From NCBI GenBank assembly GCA_014804285.1, contig JAAVAA010000048.1, positions 75,479 through 89,957 on the forward strand: a DNA stretch of 14,479 nt, read 5' to 3'. Made by a program: the position numbers and the translations under genes. This DNA comes from Lachnospiraceae bacterium (lineage in GTDB: Bacteria > Bacillota > Clostridia > Lachnospirales > Lachnospiraceae). Under the pieces are notes generated by a model. The model ran no database searches. It was given only the letters and a program-made list of their open reading frames with translations, and was not told where the DNA came from. Each line of letters begins with the position of its first letter. The stretch's first letter is position 1. Of this stretch, positions 7,066 through 13,697 are shown in pieces.

Positions 7066-8531
7066 AATAATTCTTCTCCTTCCTGCTGATCAGCTTTTAC
7101 CATGACCGACAATGTAAATCTATTGCCTTTTACAATACAGTCCATATCGCCGCCATATTTTACTGCACATTTCCTGATATTCTTTAGTCCTATCCCATGC
7201 ACCTCCTTATCCTCTTTTGTTGATATGGGAAGGTCACTGCCCTTACGGAACAGTGCCATACCATCAAAGCTGTTCTCAATTTCTATAAAAAACATATTCT
7301 TTGCCCGGAAAGACCGGATCGTGATATGTACTTCCGAATCCGGCTGTTTCTTCCTCATTCTCATACAGGCTTCAATCGCATTATCCAGCCCATTGTTTAA
7401 GATGATGCCCATATCATAAGCCTTTATCGTAACGACATCGGTCAGCATGAAATCCCTTGCATCCAGTTTAATGCCTTTCACCTTTTTTGCCGCATAACGG
7501 AACTTGTTACCTACCACCGCATCACTGACCGCATTGCCTGTATGCACCCTGCTGTCAAGCTGCTCTACCGACTGGCACATATCCTCAAAATACTGCCGGA
7601 TTTCCTCATCTTCCCCGCTATGCCTTTTCCGTATCAGGTTCTGCAGGACTGCCATGTGGTTCTTCATATCGTGCTTAACCGAACGTATCCCGTCATACAA
7701 TTGCTCCATTTCCATCATTGAACTCTGCATCTGCGTAATCTGGTTTTCCAATATAATCTTCTCCGCCCGTTCTTCCTGCAAAGCCGCCATGTTCTGATAA
7801 ATACGGAAACTGAATACAATAGCTCCAAGCAGCACAAGCGCAATCATGGGAATAATCAGGTACAGTACCGGATATCTTGCATACAGCAATACCGGGGCTC
7901 CGTCTGTAACGGTAATCAAAAGCAGGCGCACAAGTGCCGAAACCAGAACACCTGCCACGGCTGGAAGCAGGTAGAAAATCACTTCCCTGCCCATCCGTCC
8001 CTCTTCCTTACAGTAATAACTCTCTGCAATCTTTCTTATGGAAACAAAAAGCAGAGCGCACTTTGCAGTGCCTATAAGCGCAACACAAAAACACGCCAGG
8101 ATGCCTGCCTTTGCAGGAAGATATTCCGCTGATGCCATATCACCACCCGCTTTATACACCAGCATCTCTATTAGTCCATTTCCGATATAAAGCAGGCTGT
8201 ATCCCGTCCAAAATGACAATTCACGCAGAGAAATAAACTGGACAGACAGAAAAACCTTCAACAGGATATTCCCTTTATACCAACATGCACAGAAAACAAA
8301 TAAAACACTAAAAGTAAAAAGCAGTTCCATAATCAGAGCCGCACTATTTACGTCCGAAAACACCCCCTCACTGGCTATCCTTATTACAGCCCATACAATT
8401 ACGGCTGACCACTGTGTATTCCTTAACCTGAGCAGCCTGGGTTCCGCAAACCTGCCAAAAAAGAGCTGGATGCAGTACCCCTCAAACAGGCACACCAAGA
8501 TGCCAAATATTCCTATAATCTTTTCACCCAT
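7062..8531 (-). CDS. AgrC/GHKL-type sensor histidine kinase
   Basis: 489 residues. About six to seven hydrophobic segments (roughly 4-26, 40-56, 62-84, 92-125, 140-165, 182-206, 217-243) form the membrane sensor. A helix (about 245-280) leads into the phosphorylation motif KHDMKNH with H287. The GHKL ATPase domain follows, with N-box NNGLDNAIEA (379-388) and G-box GIGLKN (446-451). This is the AgrC-like class that senses peptides or other extracellular cues and phosphorylates LytTR regulators. ATG 8531 is my choice; a GTG at 8537 is equally open, with GGGGTAGG in front of both. The 5' end overlaps the response-regulator gene by 8 nt and the 3' end overlaps the first DUF6033-like gene by 4 nt. 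No agrB- or agrD-like gene is nearby. Confidence 0.92.
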   Translation of the reverse strand: MGEKIIGIFGILVCLFEGYCIQLFFGRFAEPRLLRLRNTQWSAVIVWAVIRIASEGVFSDVNSAALIMELLFTFSVLFVFCACWYKGNILLKVFLSVQFISLRELSFWTGYSLLYIGNGLIEMLVYKAGGDMASAEYLPAKAGILACFCVALIGTAKCALLFVSIRKIAESYYCKEEGRMGREVIFYLLPAVAGVLVSALVRLLLITVTDGAPVLLYARYPVLYLIIPMIALVLLGAIVFSFRIYQNMAALQEERAEKIILENQITQMQSSMMEMEQLYDGIRSVKHDMKNHMAVLQNLIRKRHSGEDEEIRQYFEDMCQSVEQLDSRVHTGNAVSDAVVGNKFRYAAKKVKGIKLDARDFMLTDVVTIKAYDMGIILNNGLDNAIEACMRMRKKQPDSEVHITIRSFRAKNMFFIEIENSFDGMALFRKGSDLPISTKEDKEVHGIGLKNIRKCAVKYGGDMDCIVKGNRFTLSVMVKADQQEGEELL

Positions 8532-9255
8532 CAGCACCTACCCCGTTTCTCAGATACCGCATATATGCTTTAACAAACTCCCCATACTTTTCCTTTGCCA
8601 GATAGACATACTCCCCATTGTTCAGAGTGATGCTCTCACTATTATACTCTGCCACATATGCCATGTTCACCAGATACCCCCTGTGGCATCGATAGAATCC
8701 ATCCCCAAGCTGTGCTTCCATTTCTTTCATGGAGACATATGCCTCTATGGTTTCCCCTTTGGTATGAATCCCTACTTTTTTTGCTTTGCTCTCGATATAA
8801 AGGATACTATCCTTTTCCAGTGTAAAGCTTCGATTTCTCGTCTTTATGAATATCGTTTCCCGCCGCTGTTTTTTCCTCTTTTCCAGTTCCCTTTTTGCTC
8901 TCTGGAACACCTCACGGAATTTGTCTTCCTCAATAGGCTTTAGCAAATAGTGGAACGCCGCCACGTCAAAGGCCTCAAAAACATATTCCCGGATACCTGT
9001 TATAAAGATCAATATGGTATCTTCTGCACCTATTAAGTTGCTTCTTTCCCTGACTTTCTTCGCCGTTTCAATCCCGTCCGTTCCATCCATCTGTATGTCA
9101 AGGAATACAATATCAAACTGCTTCCCGGCGGCAAGCAGGCTGTCCCCGGTCTCGTAAAAATCAGGGCATACACCTGGGTTTTCTTTTTTAATCAGTTCAT
9201 TTATCTGCTCACGGATGGCTCTCTCGTCATCACATATAGCTATGTTCAATTTCAT
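8524..9255 (-). CDS. LytTR-family response regulator
   Basis: 243 residues. The receiver domain (1-125) has acidic residues D9 and D10, the phospho-acceptor D53 in FLDIQM, and K106 in LLKPIEE. The LytTR DNA-binding domain (about 134-238) has the typical SILYIESKAKKV start and the FYRCHRGYLVNMAYV strand. ATG 9255 gives the usual MKLNIAICDDE family start, but its ribosome-binding site is poor (AGGTG directly adjacent). TTG 9264 and GTG 9258 are alternatives, and AGAAAG lies about 7 nt before the TTG. It is the first gene of the operon and is phosphorylated by the kinase encoded next to it (inference from family). A paired repeat typical of LytTR operators lies 64-93 nt upstream, suggesting autoregulation. 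Confidence 0.92.
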   Translation of the reverse strand: MKLNIAICDDERAIREQINELIKKENPGVCPDFYETGDSLLAAGKQFDIVFLDIQMDGTDGIETAKKVRERSNLIGAEDTILIFITGIREYVFEAFDVAAFHYLLKPIEEDKFREVFQRAKRELEKRKKQRRETIFIKTRNRSFTLEKDSILYIESKAKKVGIHTKGETIEAYVSMKEMEAQLGDGFYRCHRGYLVNMAYVAEYNSESITLNNGEYVYLAKEKYGEFVKAYMRYLRNGVGADG

Positions 9256-9281
9256 CACCTGCAATTCATTTCTTTCTATTT

Positions 9282-9310
9282 CTTATATCGGCAAATAGTT
9301 TGCTTATTTC
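9282..9310 (-). promoter_or_regulatory. Candidate activator-dependent promoter of the LytTR operon
   Basis: Minus-strand TATAAG (9287 down to 9282) is a fair -10. At 17-bp spacing the -35 position reads GAAATA (9310 to 9305), far from TTGACA, as expected for a promoter that needs an activator. The paired repeat ends 9 bp upstream of this -35. A perfect GCAAA-TAG-TTTGC inverted repeat (9291-9303) fills the spacer. The start would be near 9275, about 20 nt before the coding start. Confidence 0.4.
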
Positions 9311-9318
9311 GCCGGGAA

Positions 9319-9348
9319 GGAACGAAACCCATTTTAAATGGAACGAAA
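9319..9348 (-). promoter_or_regulatory. Paired LytTR operator-like direct repeat
   Basis: On the minus strand TTTCGTTCC occurs twice, at 9348-9340 and 9327-9319, identical at 9 of 9 bases, separated by 12 bp (21-bp period). AgrA/LytTR regulators bind paired 9-bp repeats centred on GTT with 12-13 bp between them, so geometry and core both fit. The spacer itself is a palindrome, CCATTT-T-AAATGG (9329-9341). It lies upstream of the operon's own LytTR regulator and is the best candidate for its binding site. Confidence 0.65.
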
Positions 9349-9397
9349 TCTTCTTTCCAAGTAATTCCGATATCAGCCCTGCATTGCCTGCCTGTGG

Positions 9398-9439
9398 AAA
9401 AAACATACCGCCACATATGGATTAAGTCCATAGCGGCGG
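9398..9439 (-). terminator. Intrinsic terminator of the AraC-EamA-DUF2000 operon
   Basis: CCGCC (9408-9412) pairs with GGCGG (9435-9439), and TATGGA (9416-9421) with TCCATA (9427-9432), around a TTAAG loop with a small internal loop between the two stems. On the minus strand the stem is followed by TATGTTTTTTCC (six T at 9403-9398). It starts 17 nt after the DUF2000 stop at 9456, so it closes that operon and separates it from the LytTR promoter. The plus side is also T-rich (TTGTTTT at 9442-9448). Confidence 0.8.
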
Positions 9440-9455
9440 CCTTGTTTTACATGTA

Positions 9456-9878
9456 TCACCTTAACAATGCCATGCTCCCTGTTAATTTGTTGACCTTCTT
9501 TTTTGCACCGCAGATGGCAATCCCAAAATAATTCAGTTCCGTTTCTGAAACATCCTGCATCTTTTCTATAAACTCATCATAGGTCTTGCAGCCCTGCGCC
9601 AAATCAGAAAAGTCAACCACTGTCAGTTCTGAAAACTCCGGCTCATACAGCTTCTCCCTGAGGGCTTTGATTAAATCTGCATTGCCCTTTAAGATTGGCA
9701 CCGGAAATTCAATAATCCCCAAATGCCTGTTACCTGTACTGTCATACACATCTGCGCCCACAACCTCATGTCTCTGCTTTCCAAGCGTGATGCCCATGAT
9801 AGCCGCTGTGTTTGCAATAATGCCAAGCGGCAGGTTTTCGTCAATCACCATGACACATTTCTCATTCTGTAAATCCAT
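9456..9878 (-). CDS. DUF2000-family protein, probably also made from its own internal start
   Basis: 140 residues from an internal ATG in the same frame as the exporter. The sequence MVIDENLPLGIIANTAAIMG, the GADVYD motif and GIIEFPVPIL match the DUF2000 family (peptidyl-tRNA hydrolase-II-like fold; activity unknown), and 140 residues is the family's normal full length. ATG 9878 is preceded by GGAGG at 6-nt spacing, a strong ribosome-binding site, so a separate DUF2000 protein is likely. There is no stop codon between the exporter and this start, so a fused product is also possible. DUF2000 genes next to AraC and EamA genes suggest a shared pathway, perhaps handling of the exported compound (inference). 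Confidence 0.75.
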   Translation of the reverse strand: MDLQNEKCVMVIDENLPLGIIANTAAIMGITLGKQRHEVVGADVYDSTGNRHLGIIEFPVPILKGNADLIKALREKLYEPEFSELTVVDFSDLAQGCKTYDEFIEKMQDVSETELNYFGIAICGAKKKVNKLTGSMALLR

Positions 9879-10898
9879 TTTAATCCTCCTGTCCTTTGAA
9901 GGATCTCTCCTCCTTTGATTCTCCTTTCCGCTGTATTCAGAAAGGAAAAGTCCTGCCACTGCTATAACCGTTCCCACTGCCGAAATCCATGTCACCGGCT
10001 CTTTCAGTACCAGAACAGATGTCACCACTGTTATGACAGGAACCATGTAAATATAAACACTGGTCTTAACCGCCCCAAGCGCCTTTACCGCAAGGTTCCA
10101 TGTAACGAAACAGAGTGCGGACGCTCCCAATCCCAGATACAGGATATTAAGCAGGTGCGTCAAATCAACAAACCGTTCCAGACCCATTCTACAGTACACA
10201 ATTTCACTGCAAGCAGTAAAATCGTGTACTCTCGCGGCAGTCGCCAAATGTTCGTGCAAGCACGTCCACTTGGCTCGTTGCTCGCGGAAGTCAAAAAGAA
10301 ATAATGCAGGAACCATGAAAAGGATACCGTAAAAAAATGTCCTGCGTGTGGTAAGGATGACAGGATAGCCAAAGCTACTGATTTTCCTTGTCAGTATGGA
10401 ATAACACGCCCATACAAAAGCTGCCAGAACTGCCAGCAGGTCACCCACAGGGCTCAGTTCCAGTTTAGAGCCATTAAAGCTGATGAGTGCAACACCGACC
10501 ATAGCCACCACAAAACCAATGAAAAAATTTGCCCGCAGCTTCCCTTCCGATTTCAGAAATAACCGCGACAGTATCGCTGTGAAAAACGGCGCAACCGATA
10601 TGATAACTCCCACATTGGAAGCCATCGTATATGTAAGGGCGATATTCTCCAGCAGATAGTACAAACATATTCCGCACAGTCCCGCCAGTGCAAAAGCCAT
10701 TTCCTGTCTGCGATCCACAGCTTTCAGCCGATGCGGACAGACCAGAAGCAATGCCACAAAACCCATGACAAAGCGAAAGAACAGGATTTCCACCGGCTTG
10801 AAATCCGTAAGCAGGACTTTGGTGGATATGAATGTTGTCCCCCATATGATGATCGTAAATATTGCCGCCAGATGCCTGGCTGATCTCCTACTTCCCAT
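9456..10898 (-). CDS. EamA/DMT-type exporter fused in frame to a DUF2000 domain, with an in-frame palindromic insertion
   Basis: 480-residue open frame. Residues 1-323 are a drug/metabolite transporter with two EamA repeats and about ten membrane helices; landmarks are FTIIIWGTTFISTKVLL, IALTYTMASNVGVIISVAPFF, and in the second repeat SVYIYMVPVITVVTSVLVLKEP. Residues 206-237 do not belong to the family: they are encoded by the two-hairpin element at 10188-10283 and sit in the loop between helices 7 and 8, predicted outside the cell, so the pump may still fold. Residues 324-340 are a basic linker encoded by DNA containing two Shine-Dalgarno-like sites, and 341-480 are DUF2000. ATG 10898 lies 7 nt after GGAAAGG and overlaps the AraC stop by 11 nt; the frame also extends to a TTG at 10955. 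Small amines or drugs are common cargoes of the family; the substrate here is unknown. Confidence 0.82.
   Translation of the reverse strand: MGSRRSARHLAAIFTIIIWGTTFISTKVLLTDFKPVEILFFRFVMGFVALLLVCPHRLKAVDRRQEMAFALAGLCGICLYYLLENIALTYTMASNVGVIISVAPFFTAILSRLFLKSEGKLRANFFIGFVVAMVGVALISFNGSKLELSPVGDLLAVLAAFVWACYSILTRKISSFGYPVILTTRRTFFYGILFMVPALFLFDFREQRAKWTCLHEHLATAARVHDFTACSEIVYCRMGLERFVDLTHLLNILYLGLGASALCFVTWNLAVKALGAVKTSVYIYMVPVITVVTSVLVLKEPVTWISAVGTVIAVAGLFLSEYSGKENQRRRDPSKDRRIKMDLQNEKCVMVIDENLPLGIIANTAAIMGITLGKQRHEVVGADVYDSTGNRHLGIIEFPVPILKGNADLIKALREKLYEPEFSELTVVDFSDLAQGCKTYDEFIEKMQDVSETELNYFGIAICGAKKKVNKLTGSMALLR
10188..10287 (-). repeat. Palindromic mobile-element-like insertion inside the EamA gene
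   Basis: About 96-100 nt interrupting the second EamA repeat. Hairpin A (10193-10230) has two 18-nt arms closing on a 2-nt centre; its only two non-Watson-Crick positions are G-U in minus-strand RNA but A-C in plus-strand RNA. Hairpin B (10244-10273) pairs CCAAGUG with CAUUUGG (one G-U) and CGUGC with GCACG across a GA/AA internal loop. Both apices read TGCTTGCA on the minus strand, giving a G(CUUG)C tetraloop. A 7-bp direct repeat CTCGCGG occurs at 10231-10237 and 10281-10287. The codons read E206 to R237 of the exporter frame without a stop. The pairing implies a structured RNA in the minus-strand sense. Confidence 0.7.
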
Positions 10899-11730
10899 TC
10901 GATGACCTTTCCCTTTCTTTTTCCAAGAAAATTTCACGGTAAGTCCCTGGTGCAAGACCTATGAACTGGTTGAAATAATTCGTAAAAAGGCTCTGGTCTG
11001 AAAAACCTGTCCTGATTGCTGCCTCCACAGGAGGAATCCCCTCGGACAGCAGTTTTTTTGCTTCATTGATACGGATTGTTTCAAGGTACCGATACGGTGT
11101 GACTCCCTTTTCTTTGGTAAAAGCTCGCAGCAGCGTTGACTTACTAAGCCCCACGCAGCGACAGATCTGGTCTAAATAGATGCGCTCCGTAAAATGCTCA
11201 TCCATGTATTCACAGGCTCTTTCAATCTCCTGTCTGCACTCCGGGATACAGCAGTAGGAGGGCTGCCCGTAATTCTGGATAAGATACGAAAGCAAAAACA
11301 GCAGGGTTTCCTCCTTCCCAAACTCCCCTATCCCTTTCATGACCATCTCATGAAGCAGGCGCAGGTGACAGGCTGCTTCCTCATCACAAATAACATTTTC
11401 CGAAAATCCCGGAAGCTCCCGTTTCCCAGTGACTTCCTCTGCCAGATTGAGCATAATCTCCTTTGAAATGTTGAACCCCCGGTAATCAAATGTCCCTCCG
11501 TCACTCTGTACGCAGGCATGGCTGTCCCCCGGATTGAAAAGTATGATACTGCCTTCCTCTATGTCATATTCCCTTTCCCTACAGGAAAGCACGCGCTCCC
11601 CTTTCTCCACAAACCCTATGACATAATGCTCATGGAAATGGCTCGGGAACGGCTGTACGATTCCCTCAAAGCGGTATGCTTCAATCCTTAATTCGTCATC
11701 ATATACCACTGTTCTTGTTTCTTTCTTCAT
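10888..11730 (-). CDS. AraC-family regulator with cupin sensor domain, next to the exporter
   Basis: 280 residues. The cupin domain (about 15-80) has HFHEHYVIGFVEKG (H31, H33, H35) and the strand SIILFNPGDSHAC. The AraC domain (about 170-270) has helix-turn-helix segments around IYLDQICRCVGLSKSTLLRAF and PPVEAAIRTGFSDQSLFTNYF, ending in GLAPGTYR. ATG 11730 follows GGAGG by 8 nt; a TTG at 11751 in the same frame lies upstream of that site and is unlikely. The 3' end overlaps the exporter start by 11 nt, so the two are translationally coupled, and it probably activates its own exporter operon on sensing a small molecule (inference from family and arrangement). No promoter could be identified in the short gap 11731-11825. 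Confidence 0.9.
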   Translation of the reverse strand: MKKETRTVVYDDELRIEAYRFEGIVQPFPSHFHEHYVIGFVEKGERVLSCREREYDIEEGSIILFNPGDSHACVQSDGGTFDYRGFNISKEIMLNLAEEVTGKRELPGFSENVICDEEAACHLRLLHEMVMKGIGEFGKEETLLFLLSYLIQNYGQPSYCCIPECRQEIERACEYMDEHFTERIYLDQICRCVGLSKSTLLRAFTKEKGVTPYRYLETIRINEAKKLLSEGIPPVEAAIRTGFSDQSLFTNYFNQFIGLAPGTYREIFLEKERERSSNGK

Positions 11731-11825
11731 GTGGATTGCCTCCGATTTCAAACTTGAATTATGCTAAAAGCCATTTTACCTCTTATTATTTCCTGCGTCT
11801 TGTAAAATATCTTCATTTTTGAGTT

Positions 11826-13359
11826 TCAGACATTTTCGATATTGATTACTCTTTGTGCCCATTCCTTATAAAAACTTTCCTCATGTGTAACAAGTAAAAC
11901 TGTACCCGGAAACTCCGACAGGGCATCTTTTAAAGAATCTTTCGCCTGAATATCTAAATGGTTTGTTGGTTCATCCAGTATCAAAAAATTACACGGTCTT
12001 AATATTAGCAGACACATTTTTACCTTAGCCTGCTCACCACCGCTTAATGTTCCGATAGGCTGCATAGCATGTTTACTTGAAATACCGCACCGGGCAAGGG
12101 ATTTGCGAACTTCCTTCATCATCATATCGGGGTAATTGTCAGAAACAATCTGTATAGGAGTCCTTGTTGTATCTTCCCATATCAAATCCTGTTCAAAATA
12201 CCCTATTGTGACCTGATCTGAAAATTTGTAATGCCCATGTATGGATGGGATCTGTCCAATCAGCGTTTTTAATAAAGTAGATTTCCCAACTCCATTGAAA
12301 CCTGTAATCACCACTTTTTGCCCACCTTTTATAGCAAAATCAACCTTAGATAAAACCGGATAATGGTATCCCACCGACAGACGTTTTACTACCAAATGCT
12401 CCATATTCGTAAACGGCACTGCCGGAAAATGAAAATAAGGCGTGATCTCCTTTTGATCCAATGCTTCCATCTTCTCCATCCGTTCCAGCTGCTTTCTGCG
12501 CCCTTTTGCCATTTTAGATTTTCTTCCAGAAATATTTTTACGAATAAATTCTTCTGTCTTTTTAATCTCCTTCTGCTGAGCCGAATACTGACGCACATAA
12601 TTTTCCCTAAGAAATGTTTTCTTTCTTAAAAATTCAGAATACGTCCCATAATACTTTGTAATCGTATCGTTGTCGATATCGCAAATCCGGTTTGCAATTT
12701 TTTCCAAAAAAAGCGTAATCATGCGATACTACCATAAAAGCATTATCAAGACCGGACAAATATTCAGAAAGCCATGAAATATGCTCCTTATCCAAAAAAT
12801 TTGTTGGTTCATCAAGCAAAAGCACTTCCGGTTTCTCAAGAAGTAATTTTGCCAGAATTACTTTTGCCCTTTGTCCGCCGCTTATCTTATCAATTGTTTT
12901 CTCCAGACCTATTGCCAGTAGCCCCAACCCATCAGCCACTTGTTCAATCTGTGTATCAATCGAATAAAAATCATGGATTTCAAGCTGTTCCTGATGCTTC
13001 GCCGCAAGATCAAGATATTCCACATGCCCCATAGCAGCCTTTTCATAAGCCATTGCCATTTCTTTTTCAAGCTGATATAGTCTCGAAAATGCCGATTTCA
13101 AAAAAGATTGAATCGTCATATCCTTATCTATCTCTGCATACTGATCAAGGTATCCAACCGATATATCCGACTGCCATGCAACACGTCCGGCATCCGGTAT
13201 CATCTGTTCTGTACATATTTTAATCAATGTACTTTTTCCGGTTCCGTTTTGTCCCACAACTCCGATATGCTCGCCTTTATTCAGTGATAACTCCGCATTT
13301 TTATATAGCAGATTTTCTCCAAAAGAATGGGTCAGACCTTCAATTTTTAATAAACTCAT
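11826..13359 (-). pseudogene. ABC-F ribosomal-protection-type protein gene, frameshifted in a T7 tract
   Basis: Cytosolic twin-ATPase ABC-F protein of the kind that removes ribosome-targeting antibiotics from the peptidyl-transferase centre; the closest resemblance is to clostridial CplR/Vga/Lsa-like proteins (by memory). ATG 13359 gives MSLLKIEGLTHSFG. Domain 1 has Walker A GQNGTGKST (36-44), signature SGGQ (160-163) and LLLDEPTNFLD (180-190). Domain 2 has GFNGVGKST, LSGGEQAKV and LILDEPTNHLD, after a basic coiled linker. Domain 1 runs to SHDYAF, then its frame continues only to a stop at 12634, whereas the FLEKIANRICDID continuation lies in the +1 frame (11826-12722). One extra T in TTTTTTT (12712 to 12706) explains it; removing it restores 511 codons. 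It is either a true inactivating indel or a sequencing error. It has its own attenuated leader. Confidence 0.88.
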
Positions 13360-13402
13360 ACAAATCACGTTCCTTTCATTTTTTCTAAATATATTGCCGC
13401 AA

Positions 13403-13453
13403 ATACAAAAAGGCAGAAAGCACATGTACACGTCCATGTACTGCCTTCTGCCT
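13403..13453 (-). terminator. Terminator hairpin just upstream of the ABC-F gene
   Basis: AGGCAGAA (13411-13418 on plus) pairs with TTCTGCCT (13446-13453), with an inner stem GTACA/TGTAC. On the minus strand the stem is followed by TTTTTGTATTT. It stands about 45 nt before the ABC-F ATG and downstream of the leader peptide ORF, where premature termination would keep the gene off until it is needed. Confidence 0.75.
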
Positions 13454-13479
13454 CTGTGGTTCCAAATTTCCTATGACAA

Positions 13480-13511
13480 AAGGCTACAGACAAAACATTG
13501 TCCATAGCCTT
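13480..13511 (-). promoter_or_regulatory. Leader hairpin in the ABC-F 5' untranslated region
   Basis: AAGGCTA (13480-13486) pairs with TAGCCTT (13505-13511), and GACAA (13489-13493) with TTGTC (13498-13502), separated by a two-base internal loop. Only TTTTG follows on the minus strand, so it may be a weak terminator or part of a larger fold between the attenuator and the final terminator. Confidence 0.55.
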
Positions 13512-13531
13512 GCAACCGCTCAATTTACACA

Positions 13532-13587
13532 CGGAAAATAAACAATAACCATACTGGTATACAGTATCGCTATTGCTTCATTTTCCG
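13532..13587 (-). promoter_or_regulatory. Attenuator hairpin of the ABC-F leader, with alternative long form
   Basis: The core stem pairs 13562-13576 with 13542-13556 on the minus strand at 14 of 15 positions around a 5-nt loop (two G-U pairs) and is followed by TTATTTTCC, a terminator-like tract. CGGAAAAT (13587 to 13580) can pair exactly with ATTTTCCG (13539 to 13532), extending the stem and burying that T-tract. The extension uses part of the same strand as the leader-peptide hairpin (13583-13593), so the two forms exclude each other. Confidence 0.6.
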
Positions 13588-13642
13588 ATGAAATCCAAAT
13601 GCGTTATTTATACGCCATACTCTGCACAATGTTTCATCGGAA
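13583..13642 (-). promoter_or_regulatory. Leader-peptide hairpin (competing arm of the attenuator)
   Basis: Perfect 11-bp inverted repeat: TTCCGATGAAA (13583-13593) with TTTCATCGGAA (13632-13642), enclosing a small GCGT/ACGC stem (13601-13604, 13612-13615) at the end of the leader ORF. The upstream arm covers codons 19-22 of the leader peptide, so a ribosome paused there would open this hairpin and free 13583-13587 for the alternative pairing. Confidence 0.6.
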
Positions 13643-13697
13643 TGGATTGTACAGAGCTCAGTTTCTTTATAAGTTGATCCGTCAAATAAATATTCAT
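13608..13697 (-). CDS. 29-residue leader peptide upstream of the ABC-F gene
   Basis: Small ORF starting MNIYLTDQLIKKL and ending KHCAEYGV, 30 codons including TAA. ATG 13697 has a perfect AAGGAG 7 nt upstream (13710-13705), the best ribosome-binding site in this region. Its last third encodes one arm of an 11-bp RNA hairpin, and terminator-like hairpins follow before the ABC-F gene. Translated leader ORFs that sense slowed or stalled ribosomes are known for ABC-F resistance genes, so this is probably the sensor of an attenuation switch. It is too short for standard gene finders. No cellular role for the peptide itself is expected. Confidence 0.7.
   Translation of the reverse strand: MNIYLTDQLIKKLSSVQSIPMKHCAEYGV

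Noticed and set aside
8470..8943. 157-residue plus-strand ORF opposite the response-regulator gene
   Set aside because: It is antisense to a strongly conserved LytTR regulator, has no ribosome-binding site and no recognisable domain.
9265..9455. Possible small agrD-like peptide gene beside the AgrC-like kinase
   Set aside because: No ORF with a ribosome-binding site and cysteine-containing propeptide is visible there; the stretch is filled by promoter, LytTR repeats and a terminator.
9915..10304. 129-residue plus-strand ORF across the EamA gene
   Set aside because: Antisense to EamA membrane helices; it stays open through the palindromic element because that element lacks stops in several frames.
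11760..11825. ATTTTAC/GTAAAAT inverted repeat between the AraC and ABC-F genes
   Set aside because: Only 7 bp in AT-rich DNA with a long loop; no T-tract in a useful place and no convincing promoter around it.
12634..12722. Programmed frameshifting that would make a functional ABC-F
   Set aside because: A +1 shift (or -2) is required at C-TTT-TTT-TGG, not the usual -1 slip on a heptamer with a downstream stimulatory structure; a simple indel is more likely.
13360..13437. N-terminal extension of the ABC-F protein from 13437
   Set aside because: It would translate the terminator hairpin, and ATG 13359 gives the family's normal start with AAAGGAA upstream.
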